A DNA stretch of 64,000 nucleotides from Candidatus Pelagibacter communis (GTDB lineage: Bacteria; Pseudomonadota; Alphaproteobacteria; Pelagibacterales; Pelagibacteraceae). The position numbers and the translations under genes are program-made. The stretch's first letter is position 1. The number at the start of each line of letters is the position of its first letter. This document shows positions 44,764 through 52,894 of this stretch, piece by piece. The notes under the pieces are model-generated. The model saw only the letters and a list, made by a program, of their open reading frames with translations. It was not told where the DNA came from and did not search any database. Where the stretch lies: NCBI RefSeq assembly GCF_001179845.1, contig NZ_CVSB01000026.1, positions 49,638-113,637 on the forward strand, given 5' to 3'.

Positions 44764-46175
44764 TGCCTAAGAAAAAATCTAAAAAAGTTAAAAAAAATGG
44801 AAAAGGTGTTGGTGGAAAAGCTGATGTCCATGCACATGAAGAAGGTAAAAGAAATAAAAGTTTATTAGGTCATAATGCTATCTTCACACCTGAAGTAATA
44901 GACGACATTCATATTAAATCTCAATTAGGAAGATACAGAATGCGAGGAATGGCATTGATGAAAAAAATTCCTACATTTGATGATTTAGTTTTCTTACCTG
45001 GAACACTAACTAGATTTGTAATCGAAGGTTACAGAGAAAAATGTGAAACGAAAACTGTTATTGGACCAAGATGTGAAAATCCAATTGAGTTAGATATTCC
45101 AGTTTATATTACAGGAATGAGTTTTGGTGCCCTTTCTTATGAAGCAAAAACTGCTTTAGCAAGAGGAGCAACTATGGCAGGTAGTGCTACATGTTCTGGT
45201 GAAGGTGGAATGATACCTGATGAGAGAAGATATTCTGAAAAATGGTACTACCAATGTATTCAATCAAGATATGGTTTTAATCCTCATCATGCACAATTAG
45301 CAGATGGTATTGAAGTATTTATTGGACAGGGTCAAAAAGTTGGAATGGGCGGACACTTAATGGGTCAAAAAGTTACTGACCAAGTTGCTGAGATGAGATC
45401 ATTACCATCTGGTATTGACCAAAGATCTCCAGCGAGACACCCTGACTGGTTAGGACCAGATGATTTAGCTTTAAAAGTAGAAGAGCTAAGACAATTAACA
45501 AAAAATAAAGTGCCAATTCAATTAAAATTAGGTGCATCTAAAGTTTATGATGATGTGCGTATGGCTGCAAAATGTGACCCTGACTCTATTTACTTAGATG
45601 GAATGGAAGGATCTACTGGAGCAGGTCCACATATCGCTGCTGCAAACACTGGTATTCCTGGTATTGCTGCAATTCGAGAAGCTAGAAGAGCAATCGATGA
45701 TGTTGGAAAAACTGGAAAAGTAACATTAATTTATGCTGGTGGAGTAAGAGACGGTGCTGACATGGCTAAAGCTTTGGCTCTTGGAGCTGATGCAATAGCT
45801 ATTGGTACAGGATCAATGATTGCATTAAACTGCAACAAAGATATCCCAGAAGCAAACTTTGAAAAAGAAATGGGAGTAAAAGCAGGTGAATGTTATCACT
45901 GTCATACTGGACGTTGCCCAGTTGGTGTTGCTACTCAAGATCCTAAATTAAGAGCAAGATTAAACCCTGATGATGCTGCATTAAGAGTTTATAACTATCT
46001 TCACTCAATGACTTTAGAGGCTCAGCTTTTAGCAAGAGCTTGTGGTAAAACAAATATCCACTCTCTAGAGCCTGAAGATTTAGCTGCTTTAACATCAGAA
46101 GCATCAGCTTTAGCAAAAGTTCCGTTAGCTGGAACTAACTACACAGTTGGTGTTGATAACTACCACAAAATATAG
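44763..46175 (+). CDS. mgsC: FMN-binding glutamate synthase-like subunit, N-methylglutamate synthase subunit C-like
   Basis: The 470-residue protein is the catalytic FMN/iron-sulfur domain of glutamate synthase. It has PVYITGMSFGALS, KLGASKVYDDVRMAAKCDPD, the FMN-binding ALGADAIAIGTGS and the 3Fe-4S cysteines in CYHCHTGRCPVG. It should condense 2-oxoglutarate with the amine liberated by MgsA, giving N-methylglutamate (or glutamate). The N-terminus carries about 22 lysine-rich residues (MPKKKSKKVKKNGKGVGGK) not needed for the fold. Confidence 0.9.
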   Translation: MPKKKSKKVKKNGKGVGGKADVHAHEEGKRNKSLLGHNAIFTPEVIDDIHIKSQLGRYRMRGMALMKKIPTFDDLVFLPGTLTRFVIEGYREKCETKTVIGPRCENPIELDIPVYITGMSFGALSYEAKTALARGATMAGSATCSGEGGMIPDERRYSEKWYYQCIQSRYGFNPHHAQLADGIEVFIGQGQKVGMGGHLMGQKVTDQVAEMRSLPSGIDQRSPARHPDWLGPDDLALKVEELRQLTKNKVPIQLKLGASKVYDDVRMAAKCDPDSIYLDGMEGSTGAGPHIAAANTGIPGIAAIREARRAIDDVGKTGKVTLIYAGGVRDGADMAKALALGADAIAIGTGSMIALNCNKDIPEANFEKEMGVKAGECYHCHTGRCPVGVATQDPKLRARLNPDDAALRVYNYLHSMTLEAQLLARACGKTNIHSLEPEDLAALTSEASALAKVPLAGTNYTVGVDNYHKI

Positions 46176-46183
46176 AGGTAACT

Positions 46184-46594
46184 ATGCCAAAGAAAAAAAA
46201 TAAAAAAGTAGCAAAAACAAAAGAGATCAAAGGTCAGTTAGGTAAAAAGAAAGAGACTGCCAGAGAAAAAATGATTGGTCAGTCTATTGGTTACAGATAC
46301 GATGTTAATCTTTTACCTGACTATTCTAAACTAACTCCTTTTCTTAAGAAATATATAGAAGCAATGGGATGGGATGATTTAAATTGGTTGGAAGATGTAC
46401 ATATGGGCTATGAAGAAGACAGACCTGCGGTATTCTGTAGAAATGCAAATGGATGGGTTACAATTCCGAAATCAATAAAACTACCAAATAATCAGCAAGA
46501 TAGAGATATGATTGCAAGAGAACTTTTGGTTAAGTTTCAAATGTCTCCAAAACATCCACTTGTTGATTTAAAAAAAGCTTATTTAAAATTTTAA
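46184..46594 (+). CDS. Hypothetical protein with Lys-rich N-terminus after mgsC
   Basis: Not recognised. The 136-residue protein opens with MPKKKNKKVAKTKEIKGQLG, nearly the same as the MgsC start, followed by a compact domain (IGQSIGYRYDVNLLPDYSKL, WVTIPKSIKLP, SPKHPLVDLKKAY). It lies 8 bases after mgsC with its own GAGGT Shine-Dalgarno. It is likely an accessory of the synthase. A terminator follows. Confidence 0.65.
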   Translation: MPKKKNKKVAKTKEIKGQLGKKKETAREKMIGQSIGYRYDVNLLPDYSKLTPFLKKYIEAMGWDDLNWLEDVHMGYEEDRPAVFCRNANGWVTIPKSIKLPNNQQDRDMIARELLVKFQMSPKHPLVDLKKAYLKF

Positions 46595-46620
46595 TAATTC
46601 AATTAAGAGTTGATTATTTT

Positions 46621-46650
46621 TAAAAACCTAGTGAATATACTAGGTTTTTA
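46621..46650 (+). terminator. Terminator after the mgs operon
   Basis: A perfect 12-bp stem (46621-46632 with 46639-46650, AAAAACCTAGT type) with 6-base loop GAATAT carries five T in its descending arm. It lies 27 bases after the stop codon and separates the mgs genes from amt. Confidence 0.75.
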
Positions 46651-46718
46651 AACCTTTTTATATTTGTATCGAATCACAAAATTTAATAGGCTTCCATAAA
46701 CTAATATGGAGAGAGAAT

Positions 46719-48119
46719 ATGACTGATCAGTTAGGTGCTCTTACAACCATATTTACAGAATTTTACTACTGGGTAACAGTAGTGCTGATGTTCTTAATTC
46801 ACGTCGGTTTCTGTATGTATGAAGTTGGAGCTTCTCGATACAAACACCATCAACATACTCTTATGAAAAACACTATGCTGATACCTTTGGTAACAGTAAC
46901 TTGGTTTTTCTTTGGTTGGTGGATTTATTGGGCATTCCCAACAGGACCGGGAATTGCGCCTTCAATAATGAATGAAAGCACTGCTCTAATCACAGACGAG
47001 TCTGCGTTTAGTGCTACATGGTACACAGCAACAAGTGAGTTAATGGCTGTCAATTTAGGAGACCACATTTCTGGTGTCTTCTGGGCTGCCTTTTTATTAT
47101 TCTCATGGACTGCTGCATCTATTGTTTCAGGAGCAATCATTGAAAGAATTACAACTTTTGCATTTGGTATTTTAGCCATCGCAATTGGTTCAGTATTTTG
47201 GACAATTGATGCTGCTTGGGGATGGCATTTTGATGGATGGATGCTTAAAATTTTAGGATATCACGATGCCTATGCATCGGGGGTAATTCACGCAATCGCG
47301 GGTGGATTTGCTCTAGGTGTTCTAATGGTTTTAGGACCACGAATTGGTAAATTTTCATCAAGTGGTGAACCAAGAAACATTGGACCAAGAAATCCTTGGC
47401 TAGTTACAGTTGGATTATTTTTAATTTATACTGGATTCTGGGGATTTTATGCTGCATGTAACATACCTATTTTTGACCTAGGACCTGAATACGGTATGGA
47501 AGGTGTAACTTATTGGACAGCTACAAACATATACGTAACCCCTACTACACTTAGTGGTATTACTTTTAACTTCCTGATGTCGTTATCAGGTGGATTATTA
47601 GCTGGTTATTGGATTGCTAAAGGTGATCCTTTCTGGACTTACTCAAGTGGACTAGCAGGTGTTATCTGTGCTTCAGCTGGAAATGATTTATATCACCCAA
47701 TTCAAGCAATGATCATTGGTATGATCGGTGTTGTGATTGCATACAAACTACATTACTGGGTTGAACGTAAGTTCAAAATTGATGATGCAGTTGGTGCAGT
47801 AGCAGTACATGGTTATGCTGGATTTGTTGGTCTAGTAATTTGTGGTTTTGTTTTAAATGGTTATCCATCATCTGGTTACAGTGTTGGAGCTATGTGGGAT
47901 GGAACTACTTATGCTACTATTAACCCATTAGGACAATTTCTAGGAGCAATAATAATGTTCGTAGTTCTTGGACTAATACCAGGCTATATCATAGCTAAAG
48001 TACTTAACGGTATGGGTAAACTAAGAATCCCACGTGAAGTAGAGATAGCTGGATTAGACTATGAAATGATGGAATCTGCTAAAGAAGATGAAAAAGCAGT
48101 TTCATCTGCAACCAGGTAA
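46719..48119 (+). CDS. Ammonium/methylammonium transporter (Amt family)
   Basis: The 466-residue protein has about 11 hydrophobic helices. The twin histidines of the conduction pore are seen in GVIHAIAGG and VAVHGYAGF. The acidic residue of the first motif is kept in YHDAYASG, though the context departs from the usual DFAGG. The long extracellular loop after helix 2 (GPGIAPSIMNESTALITDES) is unusual. Lying between mgsABC and gmaS, it probably imports methylammonium as well as ammonium. GGAGAG precedes the ATG. No P-II gene is adjacent. Confidence 0.87.
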   Translation: MTDQLGALTTIFTEFYYWVTVVLMFLIHVGFCMYEVGASRYKHHQHTLMKNTMLIPLVTVTWFFFGWWIYWAFPTGPGIAPSIMNESTALITDESAFSATWYTATSELMAVNLGDHISGVFWAAFLLFSWTAASIVSGAIIERITTFAFGILAIAIGSVFWTIDAAWGWHFDGWMLKILGYHDAYASGVIHAIAGGFALGVLMVLGPRIGKFSSSGEPRNIGPRNPWLVTVGLFLIYTGFWGFYAACNIPIFDLGPEYGMEGVTYWTATNIYVTPTTLSGITFNFLMSLSGGLLAGYWIAKGDPFWTYSSGLAGVICASAGNDLYHPIQAMIIGMIGVVIAYKLHYWVERKFKIDDAVGAVAVHGYAGFVGLVICGFVLNGYPSSGYSVGAMWDGTTYATINPLGQFLGAIIMFVVLGLIPGYIIAKVLNGMGKLRIPREVEIAGLDYEMMESAKEDEKAVSSATR

Positions 48120-48130
48120 AGGAGAATAAT

Positions 48131-48355
48131 ATGGCTACAGTATCAAACTGGATAGATCATCTTAGTGCTGAGGAAGTTGCCGGAGCAATTTACCCGGGAG
48201 CTGGTTCAGTAGAAGGAATGCTGGTCATTATTGGTATTATTTTATGGGTTGGTTGGCACGTTCTTACAGCAAGATCTGAAAGTGAAGAACTTTCAAGACT
48301 TGCAAAGAAGAGGCATAGTGCTAACGATCATAAAAGCAATATTACTGACTGGTAA
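48131..48355 (+). CDS. Small single-helix membrane protein next to amt
   Basis: The 74-residue protein has one hydrophobic helix (about residues 28-46, GMLVIIGIILWVGWHVLT) with a polar N-terminal segment and a basic, charged C-terminus (SRLAKKRHSANDHK). It follows amt by 11 bases with a GGAG Shine-Dalgarno and ends just before a strong terminator, so amt and this gene form a bicistron. It is a candidate accessory subunit of the Amt protein. No family is recognised. Confidence 0.75.
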   Translation: MATVSNWIDHLSAEEVAGAIYPGAGSVEGMLVIIGIILWVGWHVLTARSESEELSRLAKKRHSANDHKSNITDW

Positions 48356-48370
48356 TTTAAATTAAAATTT

Positions 48371-48400
48371 GGGCGCTACTTAAATGTGGCGCCCTTTTTT
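48371..48400 (+). terminator. Rho-independent terminator after amt and its partner
   Basis: A 9-bp stem GGGCGCTAC (48371-48379) with GTGGCGCCC (48386-48394, one G-U pair), 6-base loop, followed by six T (48395-48400). It lies 16 bases after the stop codon. Confidence 0.95.
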
Positions 48401-48413
48401 ATATTCAATATTC

Positions 48414-48563
48414 ATGGAAGATAATAAAGAAGAACTAAGACCCTCAAAAATGAGAGGTGTAGCATTTCCTAAGGCTAAGTATGGTGCAATACTAGCTGTA
48501 ATTGTAATTATTGTTGTGAATTTAATTTATTATAAAGAAACAATTTTATCTTTTTTTAAATAA
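48414..48563 (+). CDS. Small membrane protein, 49 residues
   Basis: A short ORF starts at ATG 48414 after the terminator and encodes a charged N-terminus (MEDNKEELRPSKMRG) then one hydrophobic helix (ILAVIVIIVVNLIYY) and a short tail. It ends 17 bases before the GTG of gmaS. No clear Shine-Dalgarno. Similar small membrane genes sit elsewhere in this window (9604, 48131). Real expression is plausible but unproven. Confidence 0.45.
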   Translation: MEDNKEELRPSKMRGVAFPKAKYGAILAVIVIIVVNLIYYKETILSFFK

Positions 48564-48580
48564 TTGTGTTAACCTAAATT

Positions 48581-49906
48581 GTGTCTAAAAATTTATTTCA
48601 AATTGCCAAACAAAAAAAAATTAAATATTTTTTAATAAGTTTTGTAGATTTATTTGGTGTACTAAGATCAAAATTAGTGCCTGCTCACGCGATAAAGGAT
48701 ATGCAGAATGCAGGAGCTGGTTTTGCTGGATTTGCAGCATGGTTAGATATGACACCTGCTGACTCAGACATGTTTGGAATTCCCGACCCAGATAGCTTAA
48801 TTCAGCTTCCTTGGAACAAAGAAGTTGGATGGTTAGCATCTGATCTATGGATGAATGGCAAACCAGTAGATGCATCACCTAGGGTGATGTTAAAAAATCA
48901 AATAAAAAAATTAAAAAAACAAAATTTAACAATGAAATCGGGCGTTGAGTGTGAATATTTTTTAATTTCACCTGACGGAAACTCAATTGCAGACCCAAGA
49001 GATACACAATCCAAACCTTGTTATGACCAATCTGCATTAATGAGAAGATATGATTTAATTAAGGAGATTTGTGACTGTATGATTGAAATGGGATGGGGCC
49101 CTTATCAAAACGACCACGAGGATGCTAACGGTCAATTTGAAATGAATTGGGATTATTCAGAATGCCTAAAAACTGCAGATAGACATACCTTTTTTAAGTT
49201 TATGGTAAAAACAATTACTGAAAAGCACGGATTAAGAGCAACATTTATGCCTAAACCATTTGGAAATTTAACCGGTAATGGTTGTCATGCTCACGTATCA
49301 GTTTGGCAGGATAATAAAAATAAATTCTTAGACAGTAAAGATAAACTTGGATTAAGTAAAATGGCCTATAATTTTTTAGGTGGAGTAATTAAAAATGCTT
49401 CATCTTTATCTGCGTTTTTTAACCCAACAATCAATAGTTATAGAAGAATAAATGCACCACCTACAAAATCTGGAGCATCGTGGTCACCGAGTAGTATTTC
49501 GTATACAGGTAATAATCGAACACACATGATCAGAATTCCTGATCCAGGAAGATTTGAATTAAGATTAATGGATGGTTCTGCTAATCCTTACTTATTGCAA
49601 GCAAGTGTTTTAGCAGCTGGTCTGTATGGTTTAAAAAATAAAGTTGATCCAGGTAAACCTTTGGATTGTAATATGTATGAAGACCACGCTAAATATCCAG
49701 ACTTACCCAAACTACCTGATGAACTTGCACAATCATTAAATTTATTAAAAAATAATAAAGATATGAATGATGCTTTTGGCAAAGATGTAATTAATAGTTA
49801 TATAAAATTAAGAAGTTCAGAAATGAATGAATTCAAGTCAAAAAATAGTTTTGATAAAACAAAAGATGTTACAAAGTGGGAAAAAGATAATACTCTAGAT
49901 TGTTAG
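48581..49906 (+). CDS. gmaS: Gamma-glutamylmethylamide synthetase
   Basis: The 441-residue GS-fold enzyme closely matches GmaS as I remember it from roseobacters and Methylocella: KIKYFLISFVDLFGVLRSKL (residues 13-32), GAGFAGFAAWLDMTPADSD, QNDHEDANGQFEMNWDYSE as two overlapping stretches, and NGCHAHVSVW. It ligates methylamine to the gamma-carboxyl of glutamate using ATP, the first step of the N-methylglutamate pathway. It starts with GTG; no better ATG is in frame upstream. mgsABC lies 2.4 kb upstream on the same strand. Confidence 0.9.
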   Translation: MSKNLFQIAKQKKIKYFLISFVDLFGVLRSKLVPAHAIKDMQNAGAGFAGFAAWLDMTPADSDMFGIPDPDSLIQLPWNKEVGWLASDLWMNGKPVDASPRVMLKNQIKKLKKQNLTMKSGVECEYFLISPDGNSIADPRDTQSKPCYDQSALMRRYDLIKEICDCMIEMGWGPYQNDHEDANGQFEMNWDYSECLKTADRHTFFKFMVKTITEKHGLRATFMPKPFGNLTGNGCHAHVSVWQDNKNKFLDSKDKLGLSKMAYNFLGGVIKNASSLSAFFNPTINSYRRINAPPTKSGASWSPSSISYTGNNRTHMIRIPDPGRFELRLMDGSANPYLLQASVLAAGLYGLKNKVDPGKPLDCNMYEDHAKYPDLPKLPDELAQSLNLLKNNKDMNDAFGKDVINSYIKLRSSEMNEFKSKNSFDKTKDVTKWEKDNTLDC

Positions 49907-49909
49907 TAC

Positions 49910-51040
49910 ATGACTATATTATCTAACGGTCATCAATGGAAATACACAGAATTTACTGATAATAAAAATTATTCATTTAATAAAAAAGAAATTCTTAATT
50001 CTTTAACCTCAGAAGAAATTGATGATGCTTATAAGAGTATTTCTAAGTGGAAAGGTTATTCTCCTACTCCTCTGCTTTCTTTAAATAAACTTTCAAAAGA
50101 ATTAAATTTAAACAAAATCTTTTATAAAGATGAAAATAAAAGATTTGATTTAAAATCTTTTAAAGCTTTAGGCGGAGCTTATGCAGTAGAAAAAGTAACC
50201 AAAGGAAATAAAGATATAGTAGTAGCAACAGCTACTGCAGGTAATCATGGAAGATCTGTTGCGTGGGGGGCTAAAAGATTAGGTCTAAGCTGTAAAATAT
50301 TTATTAGTGAATTTGTGAGTGATGCAAGAGGCAAAGCTATGTCTGCACTTGGAGCAAATGTAGTAAAAGTAAAAGGCAATTATGAAAAATCATTGATTGA
50401 ATGTATAAAACAATCTACTGAAAACAATTGGCAAATAGTTCAAGATGTTGCTTGGAAAAATTATACGATTGTACCTAAGTATACGATGGCAGGTTATACA
50501 GTCATGATGAAAGAAATAGCTGATCAAATCCAAGAGGAGAAAATAACCCACATCATTTTACAGGCAGGTGTTGGTGGCATGGCTGCTGCTATGGTTGCAG
50601 GTATTGCAAGATATTTAAATCATATTCCAATAATTATAGTTGTTGAACCTGATAGCGCAGCATGTGTAATGGAAAGCATTAAAACTGGAAAAATAGAAAA
50701 AATAAATATTAAAAGAGAAAGCTTAATGGGTGGTATGTCTTGTGGCGAAGTATCATTAGTCCCATGGGAAATACTCAAAAATTCAGTTAAACATTGTATT
50801 AGCTTACCAGATGATGATATTGCAAAAACTATGAAACTACTTGGAAATTCAAGCTTTAGTGATGATAAAATAGTTGCAGGAGAAAACTCAGCACCTGGCG
50901 TAATCAGTCTGATTACGAGTTGTGAAGATCAAGCAATTAAAGAAAAATTAGATCTAAATGAAAAATCTAATGTTTTGGTTTTTGGTTGTGAGGGAGATAC
51001 TGATCAAGAAATGTATCAAAAGTTAATTAACCAAAATTAA
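49910..51040 (+). CDS. Diaminopropionate ammonia-lyase family PLP enzyme
   Basis: The 376-residue fold-type II PLP enzyme has the DpaL-like phosphopyridoxal lysine region RFDLKSFKALGGAYA, the ATAGNHGRSVAWGA motif that holds the phosphate, and LQAGVGGMAAAMVAG. DpaL degrades 2,3-diaminopropionate to pyruvate and ammonia; serine/threonine dehydratase-like specificity is an alternative. It follows gmaS by 3 bases, so the two are likely co-transcribed, and may handle a related amine. Confidence 0.82.
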   Translation: MTILSNGHQWKYTEFTDNKNYSFNKKEILNSLTSEEIDDAYKSISKWKGYSPTPLLSLNKLSKELNLNKIFYKDENKRFDLKSFKALGGAYAVEKVTKGNKDIVVATATAGNHGRSVAWGAKRLGLSCKIFISEFVSDARGKAMSALGANVVKVKGNYEKSLIECIKQSTENNWQIVQDVAWKNYTIVPKYTMAGYTVMMKEIADQIQEEKITHIILQAGVGGMAAAMVAGIARYLNHIPIIIVVEPDSAACVMESIKTGKIEKINIKRESLMGGMSCGEVSLVPWEILKNSVKHCISLPDDDIAKTMKLLGNSSFSDDKIVAGENSAPGVISLITSCEDQAIKEKLDLNEKSNVLVFGCEGDTDQEMYQKLINQN

Positions 51041-51044
51041 ACCA

Positions 51045-52466
51045 ATGAGTAGCAAAGGTATTTTTTGGATAAGAGAGGATTTCAGAATTGAAAATAATCC
51101 TGCTTTATCTTTTGCGACACAAAATCATGATAATGTAATTGCATTATATATTTATAATAACAATGATTTTGACAACAAAAGAGAAGCTCAAAAATGGTGG
51201 GTTTTTAAATCTCTAGAAACTTTAAAAAAAGAATTATCAGATTATAAAATTAATCTTGAAATAGTAAAAGGTGACGAATTAGAAATTTTTTCTAAATTTA
51301 ATAAAAAGGATAACCTTTCAGTTTATTGGAATAAAATTTATGAGCCAGATGTTATAGCCAAAGGAAAAAAAATACGTGACTTATTTGTTAAAAATAAAAT
51401 CAATTATAAATATTTCAAAGGAAATATTTTAAATGAATTTCAAGAGATAACAAAAAATGATGGAACCCCCTTTAAAGTGTTTACTCCTTTTTGGAGAAAT
51501 GCGGAGCAAGTTTATTTAAATAATCCTCTAAGTAAAAATTATATTGTTAAAAAGAGAACAAAAAAGATTTCATTTTTTAAAAAGTGTATTGAGCCAAATG
51601 ATATTTTGCCAAAAAAAGATTGGTATAAAAAATTTGATAAATATTGGAAAGTCTCAGAAAATGATTCAAAAAAAATACTTAAAAATTTAATTGAAAATAA
51701 AATTAAAGATTATGGAACTTCTCGGGATATACCATCTATCGAAGGAACCTCTAAATTATCTCCCTACATCAAACATGGCCAAATTCATGTAGGCAGTATT
51801 TGGAAAAAATGTTCTGAAATTAAATCAAAAGGAATTGGTTATAGAAAATATATTAATGAACTTGGTTGGAGAGAGTTTTCACATAGTTTAATTAATTATT
51901 TCCCAGAATTCTTAAAAGGAAATTTTAGAAAAGAATTTGATAAATTCCCTTGGGCAAAAAATGAGAAATTCTTAAAAGCATGGAAAAGAGGAATGACCGG
52001 TTATCCTATTGTAGATGCAGGTATGAGAGAACTATATGAGACTGGATGGATGCATAATAGAATAAGAATGGTTGTTGGTTCATTTTTAGTCAAACATTTG
52101 AGAATTAATTGGACTGAAGGTGAGAAGCATTTTAGAAATTGTCTACTAGATTTTAATAAAGCAAATAATGTTGCTCAATGGCAATGGGTTGCTGGCTGTG
52201 GGGCAGATGCAGCACCTTATTTTAGAATATTCAATCCAATACTTCAGGGTGAAAAATTTGATAAAGAAGGCAATTATGTAAAAAAATGGGTTCCTGAACT
52301 CAAAAATGTACCAAACAAATTTATTCATAAACCATGGGAAATGGAATTAAAGTATCAAGAAGCTATAAAAACAATTATTGGTAAAGATTACCCGGGACCT
52401 ATTGTTGTTCATGAAAAAGCTAGAGCTGCAGCTCTTGAAGCATTTCAATCTTTGAAGAAAAAATAA
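51045..52466 (+). CDS. phrB: Deoxyribodipyrimidine photolyase
   Basis: The 473-residue cryptochrome/photolyase protein begins with the antenna domain (IFWIREDFRIENNPAL) and has the FAD-binding region with FRIFNPILQGEKFD, WHx-type NELGWREFSHSL, GYPIVDAGMRELYETGWMH and QWQWVAGCGADAAPY. It repairs UV-made cyclobutane pyrimidine dimers with blue light, expected in a surface-water bacterium. It follows dpaL by 4 bases. Length is normal for class I CPD photolyases. Confidence 0.95.
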   Translation: MSSKGIFWIREDFRIENNPALSFATQNHDNVIALYIYNNNDFDNKREAQKWWVFKSLETLKKELSDYKINLEIVKGDELEIFSKFNKKDNLSVYWNKIYEPDVIAKGKKIRDLFVKNKINYKYFKGNILNEFQEITKNDGTPFKVFTPFWRNAEQVYLNNPLSKNYIVKKRTKKISFFKKCIEPNDILPKKDWYKKFDKYWKVSENDSKKILKNLIENKIKDYGTSRDIPSIEGTSKLSPYIKHGQIHVGSIWKKCSEIKSKGIGYRKYINELGWREFSHSLINYFPEFLKGNFRKEFDKFPWAKNEKFLKAWKRGMTGYPIVDAGMRELYETGWMHNRIRMVVGSFLVKHLRINWTEGEKHFRNCLLDFNKANNVAQWQWVAGCGADAAPYFRIFNPILQGEKFDKEGNYVKKWVPELKNVPNKFIHKPWEMELKYQEAIKTIIGKDYPGPIVVHEKARAAALEAFQSLKKK

Positions 52467-52474
52467 ATTTAATT

Positions 52475-52894
52475 TTATTCTCCAATAAAATGATGAATTA
52501 TAGTTCTTTTTTGAGACTCTAATCTGTGTTCAAATAAATATATGCCCTGCCAAGTTCCAAGCAACAATTCACTATCTTTCACACTTAGGGAAATTTGATT
52601 ATTTGTTAATGCGGATTTAATATGTGCAGGCATATCATCTTTTCCCTCCGTAGTATGAACATATAGTTTGTTATCCATAGGTGCTAATTTATCAAAATAA
52701 TTTATTAAATCTGTTTGTACATCTGGATCTGCATTTTCTTGAACAATTAATGAGGCGCTTGTGTGCTGGATACTTAAATTAAGAATACCATTTTTAAAGT
52801 TTTTTTGACCAATCCAATGAATTGTATCATTAGTGAACTCATATAACTTTTGACCATTAGTCTTAATTAGAAGATTATAAAATTCTTGTTTCAT
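52475..52894 (-). CDS. yjbQ: YjbQ/UPF0047 family protein
   Basis: The 139-residue protein has the family motif HTSASLIVQENADPDVQTDL (residues 46-65) and the C-terminal GTWQGIYLFEHR. Some YjbQ proteins have weak thiamine-phosphate synthase activity, but the physiological role is open. It overlaps the zapE-like stop by one base. A weak AT hairpin (52472-52491) covers its 3' end, converging on phrB. Confidence 0.9.
   Translation of the reverse strand: MKQEFYNLLIKTNGQKLYEFTNDTIHWIGQKNFKNGILNLSIQHTSASLIVQENADPDVQTDLINYFDKLAPMDNKLYVHTTEGKDDMPAHIKSALTNNQISLSVKDSELLLGTWQGIYLFEHRLESQKRTIIHHFIGE

Noticed and set aside
52472..52491. Terminator between phrB and yjbQ
   Set aside because: An 8-bp A/T-only hairpin overlapping the yjbQ stop is too weak to call in such AT-rich DNA.
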